In this document: positions 24,319 to 32,609 of the stretch, piece after piece | How positions within the stretch are numbered: position 1 is the stretch's first letter | Layout: every line of letters starts with the position of its first letter | NCBI GenBank assembly: GCA_003152015.1 | Contig: PLZF01000043.1 | Location: 1-64,000 of the forward strand | From: Acidimicrobiaceae bacterium | Lineage (GTDB): Bacteria; Actinomycetota; Acidimicrobiia; Acidimicrobiales; RAAP-2 | Length of the DNA stretch: 64,000 nucleotides | Direction: 5' to 3' | Notes under the pieces: model-generated | What the model saw: only the letters and a program-made list of their open reading frames with translations | The model's database searches: none | Told to the model about the DNA's origin: nothing | Program-made: the position numbers and the translations under genes

Positions 24319-26763
24319 ATGAGCGACGTCGACGCCATACGCACCCTGGCACGGGAACGCGACCTCGAATTTGTTGATCTCGATGCCCAGACGGTTGATA
24401 ACAGCACCGCCGAGGTTCTCCCTGAGGCGATAGCTCTACGCCTCCATGTGGTCGCCATCAAATGGAAGTCAGGGATCCCGGTGATTGCCGTCGCCAACCC
24501 CGATGACATCTTTGTCCTCGACACCATCCGCGCCTCCGTGGGTAGAGACTTCACGCTGGTTGTCGCCCCGCCTGAGCAGATCGTCAGGTACGTCGACCGA
24601 CTCTACGATGCGTCCCATGCGTCCGGGACGACCACGCCGACGGGTGCCGTTGCCGTTGCGCCCACAACTGTTCCGCCGCCGGTCCCGCTCCCGGCAATCC
24701 CGAACCCGTCAGTCATCTCGGCACGCCAGATCGCCACCCCTGCAGTCGACGATGGGTCGGAATCCCCATTGTACGGATCGGCATTTCTCCCGAAAGAGGG
24801 TTCGCCAAGCCAAGAGCCTCCAATCAATGGACATGGAGCCCAGTCGATTCCGCCGGCATCAATTGAGATCGGTACTGATCTAGCGCTACCTCCTGATGCC
24901 CTGGCGGCCAGTGCCTCCGAGTTGGCTGAGTTGGCACGCACGGCACGGCCGGCGAAGCCCACCGAACGGGTCGATTCGGCGGCGGAGACTGCCGATCTGG
25001 TTGACGAGGCGGTGGCAACCTTCGAGGGACAGCAAGCCGAACCGGAGTTGCTCACAGGGCTCGCGTCGACGTTGCCGCCGATGGCCAAGGTGCTGATCGA
25101 GGGGAATCGGGTGTCCTTGGCCGACATGGAGCTGGTCCTCGAGGAACACGATCGAAGTGGCCGGAGCATTGCCCGCATCCTGACGGCCAAGAAGTTAGTG
25201 ACCGAGGCCGACCTCATGTGGGGAATGGCTCACGAGATGGGCCTCGAGTTTGTCGATCTTGATACGGCCGGAGTCAAATTTACCGAGTCGGATATCATCC
25301 CCGAGGCGACGGCGCGCTATCACAACGTGCTGGTCATCTCCGATGACGCCAATGGGCTGGTCGTGGCCGCCTCCAATCCCACCGACGTGTTCGCCATGGA
25401 CGACCTCCGCACCATCATTGGCCGGAGCTTCACCATCGTGGTTGCCACCCGCAGCCAGATCAACGCCTACATCGGACGTGCCTATGGTGCCGGCGACGCC
25501 GCGGACATGGCCGAAACGGCCTCACTCGAGTTCGACCGGGAGGATCCCGGTGCCGCCATGGACGACATCCAGGCGGTTACCGAGGAAGCCCCGATTGTTC
25601 GGTATGTGAACCTTCTGATGGTCCAGGCGGTCAACGAGCGAGCGTCCGACATTCATGTGGAACCCACCGCCACCAACCTTCGGATCCGCTATCGCATCGA
25701 TGGGGTCCTCCATGACGTGTCGACTGCGCCCCGTTCCATTGCCGCGGCGGTGACGACCCGCTTGAAGGTGATGGCCGACATGAACATCGCCGAGCACCGG
25801 ATTCCCCAGGACGGTCGGATTTCGGTGACGATCGGGAACAAGGAGATCGACCTCCGGATGGCGACGTTGCCCACCATCCACGGAGAAAAAATCGTGATGA
25901 GGGTACTGGACAAATCGAGCGTTGTCCTCGGATTTCCCGATCTCGGTTTCGACGAAGATCTGTTGGCCACCTACGCGGGGATCTACACCAAGCCCTACGG
26001 GACCATTCTGGTCACCGGCCCCACCGGTTCGGGCAAGTCCACCACCCTCTACGCGACGCTCATCGCACTGAACTCACCGGAGAAGAACATCATCACCGTC
26101 GAGGACCCGGTGGAGCTCCGACTACAGGGCGTCAACCAGATTCAGCTCAATGTGAAGGCCGGCCTCACCTTCGCCTCGGCGCTGAAGTCGATTCTGCGAT
26201 CCGATCCGGACATTGTGCTGGTCGGCGAAATCCGGGACAAGGAGACTGCGGTCATCGCCGTCGAGGCCTCCCTCACCGGCCACCTGGTGCTCGCGACCTT
26301 GCACACCAATAGCGCCGCAGCTACGCCGATGCGCCTGGTGGAGATGGGGCTGGAGCCATTCTTGGTCACCTCGTCGCTGACCGGGGTGTTGGCTCAGCGC
26401 CTGGCCCGCCGGCTCTGCAACCCCTGCAAAGAGGGTTACGACGTTACCGATGCGGATATCGTGGCGGCGGGATGGGAGGTAGAAGAGATGAGGGCCATTG
26501 AGGAGATCAGTGGCAAGCCCCATTTCTACCGGGCAAAAGGGTGCCCCGCCTGCGCGAATACGGGATACCGGGGCCGCAAGGCTTTGGCGGAGTTGATGCC
26601 GATGACCGAAGAGATCCAACGCTTGATTATTGAAGGAGGATCCGTGGACGACATCCATCGGATGGCCGTCTCGCAAGGGATGGTCACCTTGCGCCAGAGT
26701 GGCCTACGCAAAGCGATCGAGGGCGAAACGACCCTTGAGGAAGTGCTCCGGGTGGTGGCATGA
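24319..26763 (+). CDS. pilB: Type IV pilus extension ATPase PilB with two N-terminal MshEN-type domains
   Basis: 814 residues. Domain 1 (about 1-100) and domain 2 (about 255-395) are both MshEN/GspE-N-like; each has an EFVDLD motif and the pattern VVAxSNPxDVFxxDDLR. They are separated by a Pro/Ser/Thr-rich linker. The motor follows: PIVRYVNLLMVQAVNERASDIHVE, Walker A GPTGSGKST (about 567-575), DPDIVLVGEIRD, and a zinc site with LCNPC and CPAC. MshEN domains bind cyclic di-GMP in other species, so extension may be controlled by that signal. ATG at 24319; pilT2 overlaps by ATGA. Confidence 0.93.
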   Translation: MSDVDAIRTLARERDLEFVDLDAQTVDNSTAEVLPEAIALRLHVVAIKWKSGIPVIAVANPDDIFVLDTIRASVGRDFTLVVAPPEQIVRYVDRLYDASHASGTTTPTGAVAVAPTTVPPPVPLPAIPNPSVISARQIATPAVDDGSESPLYGSAFLPKEGSPSQEPPINGHGAQSIPPASIEIGTDLALPPDALAASASELAELARTARPAKPTERVDSAAETADLVDEAVATFEGQQAEPELLTGLASTLPPMAKVLIEGNRVSLADMELVLEEHDRSGRSIARILTAKKLVTEADLMWGMAHEMGLEFVDLDTAGVKFTESDIIPEATARYHNVLVISDDANGLVVAASNPTDVFAMDDLRTIIGRSFTIVVATRSQINAYIGRAYGAGDAADMAETASLEFDREDPGAAMDDIQAVTEEAPIVRYVNLLMVQAVNERASDIHVEPTATNLRIRYRIDGVLHDVSTAPRSIAAAVTTRLKVMADMNIAEHRIPQDGRISVTIGNKEIDLRMATLPTIHGEKIVMRVLDKSSVVLGFPDLGFDEDLLATYAGIYTKPYGTILVTGPTGSGKSTTLYATLIALNSPEKNIITVEDPVELRLQGVNQIQLNVKAGLTFASALKSILRSDPDIVLVGEIRDKETAVIAVEASLTGHLVLATLHTNSAAATPMRLVEMGLEPFLVTSSLTGVLAQRLARRLCNPCKEGYDVTDADIVAAGWEVEEMRAIEEISGKPHFYRAKGCPACANTGYRGRKALAELMPMTEEIQRLIIEGGSVDDIHRMAVSQGMVTLRQSGLRKAIEGETTLEEVLRVVA

Positions 26764-28370
26764 GCCCCGTCTCGTCGGACATCCGGGCCGAATGGTCGAC
26801 CAGATTGGCAGAAGCGCTGGTCAACGGTGGCTATGCCACCGAGTCCGACTTGTCGCCGCTGATGGCCGAAGCGGAGGCAACGGGCCGACCCTTGGCCACC
26901 ATACTGATTGAAAGGCAGGTGGCAACCCCGGGGGTGGTGGTGGGTGCCCAGGCTCAACTGGCTCAGCTGCCGGCGGTCGATCTGTTGTCGGCGGCACCCG
27001 AGCCGCACGTATCCGCTCTCATTCCCGAGGCTGTCGGCCGCGAGTACGAAGCGGTGGCGCTCAAACGCGAGGGAACCCAATTGGTGGTCGGTTTCGCCGA
27101 GCCCCCGGGGCCGCAGACCGTCGATACCCTCTCGGCCCTCATTGGCTTTCGGGTCATGCCGATGCTGGCCGATCCCACCGTCATCGCCCGGGTGTTGTCA
27201 TCGGGTCCTCTTCGCGTGGCAACTGAGAATGGAATCTCAGGGGCGAAGTCGGATGAGGACGAGGAGGCCACCCAGGGGATGCCTCCGATGGCGGTCGGCA
27301 ACGGTATGCCGTTGCATATCGATGACCTGTTGCGCTACGCGGTCTCGGTGGGAGCGTCGGATCTGCACCTGACCGCCGACATGCCCGCCTGCATCCGACT
27401 GAATGGTGCCATCCGCCCGATCGAGGGTTGTCCAACGTTGGAGAACGAAACCATTCGCGACATGGTGTTCGGGATCCTCCCGGCATCGCAGCGCGAGCGA
27501 TTCGAAGCTGACCACGAGTTGGATACCTCACATTCGATCGTCGACGTTGGCCGCTTCCGGATGAACGTCTCGATGCAACGAGGCACGGTGGCCGTCGCCA
27601 TGCGACCGATCCCCCACGAAATGCCGGCATTCGAGTCTCTTGGGATTCCCGAATCGGTCCGGGCCTTCGCTGAACTTCGGAGAGGTCTGGTGCTGGTCAC
27701 CGGGCCCACCGGTTCCGGAAAGTCCACCACCCTGGCGTCCTTGGTCGACATCATCAACCGCAGCAAGCCGTTGCACATTGTCACCATCGAGGACCCGATC
27801 GAGTTTCTCCATTCCCACAAGCGGTCGATCATCGACCAGCGAGAGATCGGCGAGGACACCAATTCGTTCTCCGAGGCCCTTCGTCGGGTATTGCGTCAGG
27901 ACCCCGATGTCATTCTGGTGGGGGAGCTCCGTGACCTCGAGACCATTTCGACGGCACTGACGGCGGCGGAGACCGGTCACCTGGTGTTCGCCACCGTCCA
28001 TACCCAAGATGCCGCCCAGACGGTGGACCGGATCATCGACGTGTTTCCCACCTCTCAACAAGAGCAGATCCGGGTGATGTTGGCGGCGACCCTCGAGGGT
28101 GTCGTCACTCAGCAGCTCCTGGTGAACAAAGAGGGGACGGGTCGGATCGCCTGCTGTGAGGTATTGGTCTGCACCACCGGGATCCGGAACCTCATTCGCA
28201 CGGTCAAGACACATCAGATCTACTCACTCATGCAGACGGGTAGTTCGTATGGGATGCAGACGATGGACCAGGGCCTGGCCAAATTGGTACGGGACGGGCT
28301 GATCTCCGAGAGCGTGGCGTTTGATCGCTCTCATAATGAAGACGACCTTCGGGCCCATCTCAACGCCTAA
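26760..28370 (+). CDS. PilT-like retraction ATPase with an extra N-terminal GspE-N-like domain (second copy)
   Basis: 536 residues. Residues 1-150 form an N-terminal module resembling GspE-N/MshEN (VNGGYATESDLSPLMAEAEATGRPLATILI, then a VVGFAEPPGPQTVDTLSALIGF stretch). A linker leads to a full PilT core: ASDLHLTADMPACIRLNGAI, Walker A GPTGSGKST at 315-323, IEDPIEFLH, DVILVGELRDLETI and HLVFATVHTQDAAQTVDRIIDVFP. Classical PilT lacks such an N-terminal domain, so this copy may respond to a different signal. It overlaps pilB by four bases and is followed by pilC, so it belongs to the extension operon. Confidence 0.9.
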   Translation: MSPVSSDIRAEWSTRLAEALVNGGYATESDLSPLMAEAEATGRPLATILIERQVATPGVVVGAQAQLAQLPAVDLLSAAPEPHVSALIPEAVGREYEAVALKREGTQLVVGFAEPPGPQTVDTLSALIGFRVMPMLADPTVIARVLSSGPLRVATENGISGAKSDEDEEATQGMPPMAVGNGMPLHIDDLLRYAVSVGASDLHLTADMPACIRLNGAIRPIEGCPTLENETIRDMVFGILPASQRERFEADHELDTSHSIVDVGRFRMNVSMQRGTVAVAMRPIPHEMPAFESLGIPESVRAFAELRRGLVLVTGPTGSGKSTTLASLVDIINRSKPLHIVTIEDPIEFLHSHKRSIIDQREIGEDTNSFSEALRRVLRQDPDVILVGELRDLETISTALTAAETGHLVFATVHTQDAAQTVDRIIDVFPTSQQEQIRVMLAATLEGVVTQQLLVNKEGTGRIACCEVLVCTTGIRNLIRTVKTHQIYSLMQTGSSYGMQTMDQGLAKLVRDGLISESVAFDRSHNEDDLRAHLNA

Positions 28371-28402
28371 TCCGAAACAACAACCCTACGAACAGGGGAA
28401 CA

Positions 28403-29629
28403 GTGTCACTCACGTTTGAATACAAGGTTCGGGACCAATCGGGAAGCCTGGTAGAGGGGCAACTCGAGGGCGACAGCATGGCGTTGGTGGTTCGGAAGCT
28501 GCGCGAGATGGGCTACATGCCCATCGCTGTCACTCCGAAATCCAACATCAGCATGAAGACCGAGATCAAAATCCCGGGGATCTCCGACCGGGTCAAGCTG
28601 AAGGAAGTGGCGGTCGTCACTCGTCAGCTATCGACCATGGTCGATTCGGGACTGTCGGTGGTGCGCTCCCTCGGGATTCTGGTCGGCCAGGTCGAGAACA
28701 AGGAACTGGCACGGATCCTTTTGGCGGTGCGTCTCGACGTCGAGCACGGATCCGCTCTTTCGGTGGCCTGCGCCAAACACCCCAAGGTCTTCTCTGAGCT
28801 GTTCTGTACCCTTGTCCACGCCGGCGAGGTGGGCGGCAATCTCGATGATGTGTTGGGCAACTTGGCCACCACCATTGAAAAGCAGGCCAATCTCAATCGC
28901 ACCATCCGCTCGGCGATGACCTACCCGGCGGTGGTGTTGTCGGTGATGGTCGTCATCTTCACCGCCATGATCCTCTTCATCGTGCCGGTGTTTCAGAATC
29001 TCTTCAAGAGCCTGGGCGGGGCACTTCCACTGCCGACCCAAGTCCTCATTAACGTGTCGAAGATCATCTCCAGCCCGTGGGTACTGCTGATCATCGCTGT
29101 CATCATCGGGGGCATCTACGGCCTGAGGAAGTGGATCGCCACAGATAAGGGAAGAGTCAAGTGGGACCGGCTCATGTTGCGCCCTCCGATCTTCGGGCCG
29201 CTGTTTCACAAGGTGGCACTGGCCCGGGTCACCTCGACCCTGGCCTCGCTGATGAGCTCAGGTGTGCCCATTCTCGAGTCGTTGGACATTTGTGCTGACA
29301 CGGCCGGTAACCGCACGGTCGGCGATGTACTTCGTCAGGCAAAGGACGGGGTCCGCGAAGGGCGCCCCCTGGCCGATCCACTTCGTGAACATGAGGACGT
29401 TATTCCCTCTCTGGTCGTCCAGATGATCGAAGTAGGGGAGCAGACAGGTGCGCTCGACGACATGTTGAACAAGGTGGCCGAGTTCTACGACCAAGAGGTC
29501 GAGACAACTGTGAAGAACTTGACGGCTCTGCTCGAGCCGCTGCTCACAGTCTTTATGGGCATCGGCGTGGGCACCATGGTGATCTGTCTCTACCTGCCCA
29601 TGTTCAGCTATATCAAGCTGGTCCATTAG
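28403..29629 (+). CDS. pilC: Type IV pilus platform protein PilC
   Basis: 408 residues. It carries two repeated GspF domains: one with LKEVAVVTRQLSTMVDSGLSVVRSLGIL, the second with FHKVALARVTSTLASLMSSGVPILESLDI. Each is followed by membrane helices (VVLSVMVVIFTAMILFIVPVF; the last helix near the C-terminus LLTVFMGIGVGTMVICLYLPMF). PilC sits in the cytoplasmic membrane, binds PilB/PilT and turns during pilin insertion. The start is GTG at 28403 with AGGGGAAC upstream, 32 bp after pilT2. Confidence 0.94.
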   Translation: MSLTFEYKVRDQSGSLVEGQLEGDSMALVVRKLREMGYMPIAVTPKSNISMKTEIKIPGISDRVKLKEVAVVTRQLSTMVDSGLSVVRSLGILVGQVENKELARILLAVRLDVEHGSALSVACAKHPKVFSELFCTLVHAGEVGGNLDDVLGNLATTIEKQANLNRTIRSAMTYPAVVLSVMVVIFTAMILFIVPVFQNLFKSLGGALPLPTQVLINVSKIISSPWVLLIIAVIIGGIYGLRKWIATDKGRVKWDRLMLRPPIFGPLFHKVALARVTSTLASLMSSGVPILESLDICADTAGNRTVGDVLRQAKDGVREGRPLADPLREHEDVIPSLVVQMIEVGEQTGALDDMLNKVAEFYDQEVETTVKNLTALLEPLLTVFMGIGVGTMVICLYLPMFSYIKLVH

Positions 29630-29733
29630 CCGAGGAGCTGTTGGTGGGGTGGAGATCACTCTTTGTAGAGGTAGCTGTCGCGTTTCGTGCACGGATTTCT
29701 ACTAAAATGCTGGTAAGAGGGTTAAACTTTTGC

Positions 29734-29761
29734 TAAAGTTCTAACGCTTGTCTGCCGAAGA
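29734..29761 (+). promoter_or_regulatory. Sigma-28 (FliA/WhiG)-like promoter of pilA
   Basis: TAAAGTTC (29734-29741), 12 bases, then GCCGAAGA (29754-29761). The FliA-type consensus is TAAAGTTT, 11 bases, GCCGATAA, so the -35 box fits at seven of eight positions and the -10 box has the GCCGA core with one base of extra spacing. It lies in an AT-rich patch about 90 bp before the pilA start. An alternative sigma-70-like reading, TTGTCT and TACAAA (29748-29777), overlaps it, so the assignment is open. Confidence 0.35.
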
Positions 29762-29849
29762 TATGGGTAGCTACAAATAAATTGCCCCCGTGGCCAACTC
29801 GGATGCGGGACCCAGGTCCATTGACCGAAAACCAACACAGGAGGACATC

Positions 29850-30536
29850 ATGTTGTCAAGCCTCATACAGCGCTTGGGCGAGCGGCGTGCCGCTGAGTTC
29901 GAGGCAGAAGGATCGGCTGAAGCCGGTTTCACCCTCATCGAGCTGATGGTCGTACTGCTCATTTTGGCCATTTTGCTTGCCATCGCCATCCCTACGTTCC
30001 TCGGTGTGACGGGTTCGGCCAACGATCGGGCTGCTCAGTCCAACCTGAACACGGCGCTCACCAATGCGAAGACCGTCTATGAGCAAAGCAATCAGGCGTA
30101 CCCGACTACAGTGGCGACGCTTGCCGCAAGCATTATGAGCAATGAGCCATCGCTCCCGATGACCACCGCCCTCAACGTGACCGCCGGACAAGTCGGGGCA
30201 GTCACGGACACGGCCTTCAACACGAACGGGGCCATTCTCTTTTCCCTGGCGAAGAAGACCAATGAGTGTTGGTGGGTCGCTGACAACACCGCCACAATGG
30301 GTGCTACCCCGGGCCCGGCTGCCGCTGTACCGTGGAATTCTGCAGCTACAGCGCTCGCCCCCGCTGCCCAACTCGCTACTAAGACGGGGGTCCCGGAGAC
30401 ACAGGGAATCTTCTACGGTGTTTACAAGGAGGGTGCGGTAGAGGGGACTATCACAAATGGAGCTACCTGTGACACGACCACCCTTGGCACCGCCTCTTCG
30501 ATCGTCAGCACCACTGCGTTCCCGTCGGGAGAGTAA
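29850..30536 (+). CDS. pilA: Type IV major pilin PilA-like prepilin
   Basis: 228 residues. The prepilin motif is AEAG/FTLIELMVVLLILAIL, with cleavage predicted after Gly26, Phe at +1 and Glu at +5, then a hydrophobic helix IAIPTFLGV. The leader is long (26 residues) and strongly charged (QRLGERRAAEFEAEGSAEAG). The globular part contains two well-separated Cys (NECWWV and TCDTT) that could form a disulphide. AGGAGG precedes the ATG by six bases. It is likely transcribed alone, from the AT-rich promoter region upstream to the hairpin downstream. Confidence 0.93.
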   Translation: MLSSLIQRLGERRAAEFEAEGSAEAGFTLIELMVVLLILAILLAIAIPTFLGVTGSANDRAAQSNLNTALTNAKTVYEQSNQAYPTTVATLAASIMSNEPSLPMTTALNVTAGQVGAVTDTAFNTNGAILFSLAKKTNECWWVADNTATMGATPGPAAAVPWNSAATALAPAAQLATKTGVPETQGIFYGVYKEGAVEGTITNGATCDTTTLGTASSIVSTTAFPSGE

Positions 30537-30606
30537 CCTTCGGGTGACTCGGGTGACGTGGCTCGATTCACCACCGGAGTCATTTACGGACATGGTATAA
30601 ACCAAT

Positions 30607-30638
30607 CGACAGTGCCCCTCTTCGGAGGGGCACTGTCG
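30607..30638 (+). terminator. Strong hairpin after pilA with a UUCG tetraloop
   Basis: CGACAGTGCCCCTC, TTCG, GAGGGGCACTGTCG: a perfect 14-bp stem closing on the stable cTTCGg loop, 70 bp after the pilA stop. No T-tract follows, so it may act as a Rho-assisted terminator or an mRNA-stabilising end. Confidence 0.75.
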
Positions 30639-30646
30639 CGGACGGG

Positions 30647-32173
30647 GTGAACAGCACCGGCACTCGGTTTGAATGTGCTCAGTTGAGAGATCGAGAGAGG
30701 ATGTGGCGTGTGTTGACGGGATCTACCCTGACTGACGAAGATGCCGAGGCGCATCCGACAAGCCTCCTCGTCGATGTAACGAGCGAACGATTGAAAAGTG
30801 GAAACGGCCCAATTCTCTCTCGTGGGATTCCGCTGGCGTGGAGTGTCGTGTTGGTCGCTTTCGGGATCGCATTTCTCTTGGGTTGGGGGCCGCTTGTCCT
30901 CCATCACTCGCAATGGACGACCGGCGGCGACCTGTGGGGGATATTCCGCGCTGCTCACTATGTGGGGTGGGGCTTCTTTGGCGGTGTCTACGATTCGTCG
31001 ACCGGTGTCAACACGTTTCCGGGGATGTCGGTGCTGTTGGCACCGGTGGCCATGTTCAGTGGTGCGCTGGGCCTCACCGAATCAACGCTCGGGATTCTTG
31101 TTTTCCGCCCCACCGCGGCTCTGCTGCTCCAACCGGTGGAACTGCTGTGTGCCTGCACGGTGTTGTTCGCAGCCGACACCGTGGCGGTGCGCCTGGGGGT
31201 CCGCAGGGCTGTCCGTGTCTGGCTGATCGGGGTTCTCGCCGTTGTCGCCTGGCCGGCGGCAGCGATTTGGGGACATGCCGAGGACGTTCTGGCGGTAACG
31301 TTCGCGTTGATCGCCGTTCGGTTGCTCATCGATGGGAAGAGTCGCCGTAGCGGGTGGTTGTTGGGCATCGGTATCGCCTTCCAACCGCTGGTTGGTTTCA
31401 TACTTCCCATCGCGGCTGGCATGTCGCCAACGGGTCGGCGACTGAAATTCTTCTTCCAGGCCGCCCTCCCGTCAGTGGTGCTGATCGGTATTGACTTGGC
31501 CGGCAATTGGTCTGACACCTATCGGGCGTTGGTCAAGCAGCCCACTCCACCGGCGCTCAACCATGCCACGCCATGGGTGTCCTGGGCTCCTTATGTCGTC
31601 CACCAAGTCATACCGAAAGTGGAGACTGGCATTCGACTGGGTCAACTGCACGGTCACTTTCACACGTTTACCAGCACGGTCAATTCCAGCTCGTTTGTCC
31701 TCGTGTCGGGTGGCCCAGTCCGTACCATCGGGTTGATATTCGCGGTGCTGATCGGGTTGTTCGTGTGGCGGAAGCGCCCCGACCCCATTGGGATCATGTG
31801 GCTGTGCGGTGTGGCGCTCGCCTTACGGTGCTACTTCGAGCCGGTGATGACGCCGTACTACCTGGCACCTCCGCTGATTGTGGCTCTGATCGCCGCCGCC
31901 CGCATGGGCCGCCTGCGATTCGGGATCGCCGCCGCCGTCGGTCTGGCCGACACCATCTTCGCTTACTACCGATTTTCTCCTTGGGCCTGGTGGCTTCCCG
32001 TCGTGGGCATGCTGACCATCGTTCTGGCCTGTGGATACCCGGGCCGAGAGCACGTAGTGGCCGGAGGAGCGATAGCGAATGATGACGGATCGATAGGGGA
32101 CGGGGCCTGCACGCCGGCTGACACGACTGTGCCGTCCTACCGCACCAAGAGGTGGGCAGAGACACAAGCGTGA
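30647..32173 (+). CDS. Polytopic membrane protein, possible GT-C type glycosyltransferase
   Basis: Up to 508 residues with about ten predicted membrane helices, for example WSVVLVAFGIAFLLGWGPLVL and WLIGVLAVVAWPAAAIWGH. A luminal loop WTTGGDLWGIFRAAHYVGWG follows the first helix, and a long loop ALNHATPWVSWAPYVV occurs later. This layout resembles polyprenyl-phosphate sugar-dependent (GT-C/GT87-type) transferases, but I see no diagnostic motif. GTG at 30647 is uncertain; ATG at 30701 is an alternative with GAGAGG directly upstream. It begins just after the pilA hairpin, so a role in pilus or envelope glycosylation is conceivable but unproven. Confidence 0.65.
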   Translation: MNSTGTRFECAQLRDRERMWRVLTGSTLTDEDAEAHPTSLLVDVTSERLKSGNGPILSRGIPLAWSVVLVAFGIAFLLGWGPLVLHHSQWTTGGDLWGIFRAAHYVGWGFFGGVYDSSTGVNTFPGMSVLLAPVAMFSGALGLTESTLGILVFRPTAALLLQPVELLCACTVLFAADTVAVRLGVRRAVRVWLIGVLAVVAWPAAAIWGHAEDVLAVTFALIAVRLLIDGKSRRSGWLLGIGIAFQPLVGFILPIAAGMSPTGRRLKFFFQAALPSVVLIGIDLAGNWSDTYRALVKQPTPPALNHATPWVSWAPYVVHQVIPKVETGIRLGQLHGHFHTFTSTVNSSSFVLVSGGPVRTIGLIFAVLIGLFVWRKRPDPIGIMWLCGVALALRCYFEPVMTPYYLAPPLIVALIAAARMGRLRFGIAAAVGLADTIFAYYRFSPWAWWLPVVGMLTIVLACGYPGREHVVAGGAIANDDGSIGDGACTPADTTVPSYRTKRWAETQA

Positions 32174-32192
32174 CGATCGCCACTGGCGCCGC

Positions 32193-32363
32193 CCGGCGGT
32201 GGTGGTGAGTCTCGAGAATCCGAAGTCCTTGGCAGGGAATCTTGACATTCTCGGTGACGCCGCCGTCGTGGACGACATTGGCACTTCGGTCGCCGAGTTT
32301 GACGCCGGCGGTGGAACGTCACTCACCCAGGCAGAAGCACTGGCCCTGATGACGGATCGGTGA
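32193..32363 (+). pseudogene. Phd/YefM-type antitoxin remnant (C-terminal part)
   Basis: RPAVVVSLENPKSLAGNLDI, then LGDAAVVDDIGTSVAEFDAG and TSLTQAEALALM match the C-terminal half of RelB/Phd-type antitoxins. The DNA-binding N-terminus is absent: homology begins just after the stop of the upstream membrane-protein gene. It overlaps the toxin remnant start region by a GTGA. Confidence 0.6.
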
Positions 32364-32375
32364 AGTTCGGCGACT

Positions 32376-32561
32376 TTGAGATGTTCTGCGTCTTGGTCTG
32401 CGCGCCGTTCGCCATCTCGGTTGCCGGAGAAGGTTGCCACTGCCGTCGTCGAGTTCGTCTGTGGATCGCTGGCTGCCGACCTGCCTCGGGCGGGTGGCAA
32501 CGATCACCGAGTCGAGATCGCGGCAGTCGAGCACAGATCAGGCTCAAGTAGGCAGCGATGA
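32376..32561 (+). pseudogene. RelE/ParE-type toxin remnant with internal deletion
   Basis: RRSPSRLPEKVATAVVEFVC followed by GSLAADLPRA is a recognisable RelE N-terminal helix region. It jumps directly to DHRVEIAAVEHRSGSSRQR, the usual last strand, so about 30 central residues (core strands and catalytic Arg region) are lost. It is also out of frame with the first start codon after the antitoxin. The pair is a dead relBE locus. Confidence 0.6.
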
Positions 32562-32609
32562 CATTCCCGGGCCGGTGTCACGTCGCTCCGCAGTACCCGT
32601 CTCCAACCC

